Source of the DNA: Flavobacterium sp. GT3R68
Lineage (GTDB): Bacteria; Bacteroidota; Bacteroidia; Flavobacteriales; Flavobacteriaceae
Direction: 5' to 3'
Length of the DNA: 64,000 nucleotides
NCBI RefSeq assembly: GCF_007109225.1
Contig: NZ_VJZK01000006.1
Coordinates: forward strand, 1-64,000
The notes beneath the pieces were generated by a model. The model was not told where the DNA came from and did not search any database. It was given only the letters and a program-made list of their open reading frames with translations. Position 1 is the first letter of the stretch, and each line of letters begins with the position of its first letter. This document shows, piece after piece, positions 62,596-64,000 of this stretch. The translations under genes were made by a program, and so were the position numbers.

Positions 62596-63651
62596 ATGCT
62601 AGTGCCAGGAAGGCACGCAACGAATATTAGCAACGGCTATCGCTATGGCTTCCAAGGGCAGGAACAGGATAATGAACTGAAAGGCGAAGGGAATTCGTTG
62701 GATTATACCTTCAGGATGCATGACCCGAGAATTGGACGGTTTTTTGCTGTTGACCCTTTGGCAAGAGAGTATGCTTATTTAAGTTCTTATCAGTTTGCCA
62801 GTAACTCCCCTATAGCTCTCGTTGAGATTGAAGGTTGTGAAGGCGGTTATAACAGTATGACAGCGGAAGATCTTGATTTGTCACCTGAGCAAATTTGGAA
62901 TAAAGCTGCAGATGGTTTCGGTACTATTTTGTCGACGATAGGCGAATATGAAGTTACAGATGAAGTCGAAGGTAGAGTTATTTATAAAATGTTGATGACT
63001 TCAAATATTTATAGAGATGTTGTTGTTCCTGATGAAGTCTCTTTTACAGATTTAGGGAAAAATTTTAAAATACGAAAAGAAAATCGATCATGGGTAGTTC
63101 TTCCTGAAGAAGGGGTTTTAGCCGATTTAAAAGATTTGGCAATTTCAAGCTTAGACGTGGCTTCACTTTTTCCAGCTAAGGGGGGTGTTTACATGGCTAT
63201 AAAAACAGGAGTGACCACGAATAGTGCAGTTAGCTCAATTTTAAAGTCACTTAAGGTAAGTTCAAGAAGTAAAGAAATTTTAGAAACTTTTAGAGATGTT
63301 GGAGGTCAAGGTGTTTTTAGGCAAATTGAAGCCGAAGGGATGGCAATTTTTGAAGAAACTTTTAATACTACAGTTAGGGCTATAAGAAACGGTGAACAAA
63401 AAGCAGGTGATTTTATAATTACTCAAGGAAAGCTTGCAGGAAAGTCTGTTGATTTGGTAAGTGCAGTAGATAAAAAAGGATTTAAATTGGATGCATTTAT
63501 AAAATCAATAGATAGTCATTTTTTAAAAGACGGCGTTGATTTTATAAATATCGATATTAGAAAGTTGGGAAATGACGCGAAGCAAGTTGTTAAAAAACAC
63601 ATTGGGGAATCAAGTAAAGCTAATCAGGCTAGAACCATAATAACAGAGTAA
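62596..63651 (+). CDS. orphan RHS tip with toxin-like C-terminal domain
   Basis: 351 residues from the ATG; in-frame homology begins slightly upstream as DYYPFG (62577-62595), a normal part of RHS proteins, but an in-frame stop (TAG near 62572) cuts off anything earlier. The N-terminal 75 residues are the RHS-associated core tail (RYGFQGQEQDNELKGEGNSL, RMHDPRIGRFFAVDPLAREY, YQFASNSPIALVEIEG). The remainder is a variable C-terminal module ending DGVDFINIDIRKLGNDAKQV and VKKHIGESSKANQARTIITE, which may be a nuclease-like toxin. It lacks the cage, so it looks like a displaced or orphan toxin tip. Overlaps the next ATG by one base. Confidence 0.72.
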   Translation: MLVPGRHATNISNGYRYGFQGQEQDNELKGEGNSLDYTFRMHDPRIGRFFAVDPLAREYAYLSSYQFASNSPIALVEIEGCEGGYNSMTAEDLDLSPEQIWNKAADGFGTILSTIGEYEVTDEVEGRVIYKMLMTSNIYRDVVVPDEVSFTDLGKNFKIRKENRSWVVLPEEGVLADLKDLAISSLDVASLFPAKGGVYMAIKTGVTTNSAVSSILKSLKVSSRSKEILETFRDVGGQGVFRQIEAEGMAIFEETFNTTVRAIRNGEQKAGDFIITQGKLAGKSVDLVSAVDKKGFKLDAFIKSIDSHFLKDGVDFINIDIRKLGNDAKQVVKKHIGESSKANQARTIITE

Positions 63652-64000
63652 TGTCGAACAGCATAATAAAATATAAAAGTAAATATTTCAATCCAAACGA
63701 TTGCATATTGATAATGTCTTTATGCCAAATCAAAGAATTTATTAAAGGTATTGATTTGCCAGTTTGGGTTAGTCAATATTTTGTAGATGTTATTGATGTA
63801 ATAATAGATGTTCAGCCAATTGGTTGGTGTGATTTAGAACTTGATGAATATTTTGATTCTCAACATAAAAATATATTTTTTATTAATCTATTAAAGGAGT
63901 GTATTTCCAATCTAAATAAAAGAGCAGATGATTGGATTAGGTATGAAGAAGTAAACAATCTTTTCAAATTAGAAGGAATAGAAAAATGGGGAGAAAAAAA
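63651..64000 (+). CDS. probable immunity protein, runs off window
   Basis: Open from ATG 63651 to the window end, at least 116 codons: MSNSIIKYKSKYFNPNDCIL, IKEFIKGIDLPVWVSQYFVD, ending LEGIEKWGEKK. Acidic and aromatic, no signal, unlike known families to my eye. Its ATG overlaps the toxin-like gene's stop (TAATG), the arrangement of a toxin and its immunity protein. Immunity is inferred from position. Confidence 0.65.
   Translation, partial: MSNSIIKYKSKYFNPNDCILIMSLCQIKEFIKGIDLPVWVSQYFVDVIDVIIDVQPIGWCDLELDEYFDSQHKNIFFINLLKECISNLNKRADDWIRYEEVNNLFKLEGIEKWGEK

Overview
The window comes from a flavobacterium-like member of the Bacteroidota. The evidence is TAnnTTTG-type -7 boxes, a tmRNA tag reading GENNYALAA, a Kelch protein with a type IX secretion C-terminal signal, a SusC/BtuB-style TonB receptor with a carboxypeptidase-like N-terminal domain, many SCS/SCT-type lipoproteins, an AT-rich base composition and family matches by eye. 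No species is claimed.

Region 1 (about 1.0-12.9 kb) is the most unusual part. Ten cassettes, all on the + strand, are separated by 110-135 bp imperfect palindromic repeats built like integron attC sites. The outer arms read ...TAAC-AGCGG and ...CCGGAC-GTTA, the inner arms TTGCCTCAnTGGC and GCCAnTGAGGCAA. The bases just after each GTT are unique to each cassette, and in several cassettes they are the reverse complement of the bases just before TAAC at the cassette's other end, over 8-10 nt. That is the signature of cassettes that moved as circles. The cargo is a putative immunity-like protein, small membrane proteins, a GT-C-like membrane protein, a MarR regulator with a serine hydrolase, a His-rich exported protein with a TonB receptor, and a GNAT acetyltransferase. 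No integrase lies in the window, so this is an array without a visible recombinase.

Region 2 (12.9-32.3 kb) is accessory chromosome: DUF4256, a DUF418-like membrane protein, a cytoplasmic papain-like peptidase, a run of lipoproteins, several acetyltransferases, a decayed stretch (truncated M50-like gene, frameshifted P-loop ATPase), a 0.42 kb tandem repeat built on the palindrome CCACGTGG, an MpaB-like protein, DUF4153, MepB-like and an SRPBCC gene interrupted by an in-frame TGA.

Region 3 (31.8-54.7 kb) is mainly core genome: rlmH, folP, DUF1599, a DoxX/TlpA pair, tpiA, a Kelch-T9SS protein, prmA, clpS, a sterol-desaturase-like protein, a YhhN protein, a YeeE/YedE pair, kdsA, a CreD locus with its winged-helix regulator, an M28 peptidase, a sugar MFS transporter, an alanine/lysine-dehydrogenase-like oxidoreductase, a second serine hydrolase and ssrA. 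The CreD locus and a distant small membrane gene at 24.06 kb share an AAAGTACTTT palindrome placed exactly 6 nt downstream of the -7 box, which suggests one regulon.

Region 4 (54.9-62.2 kb) is a complete minus-strand histidine operon, hisG-D-C-B-H-A-F-IE, with a His-rich leader peptide and an attenuator hairpin. A 58-bp direct repeat lies on each side of it. The window ends in an orphan RHS tip with a toxin-like C-terminus and a probable immunity gene running off the end.
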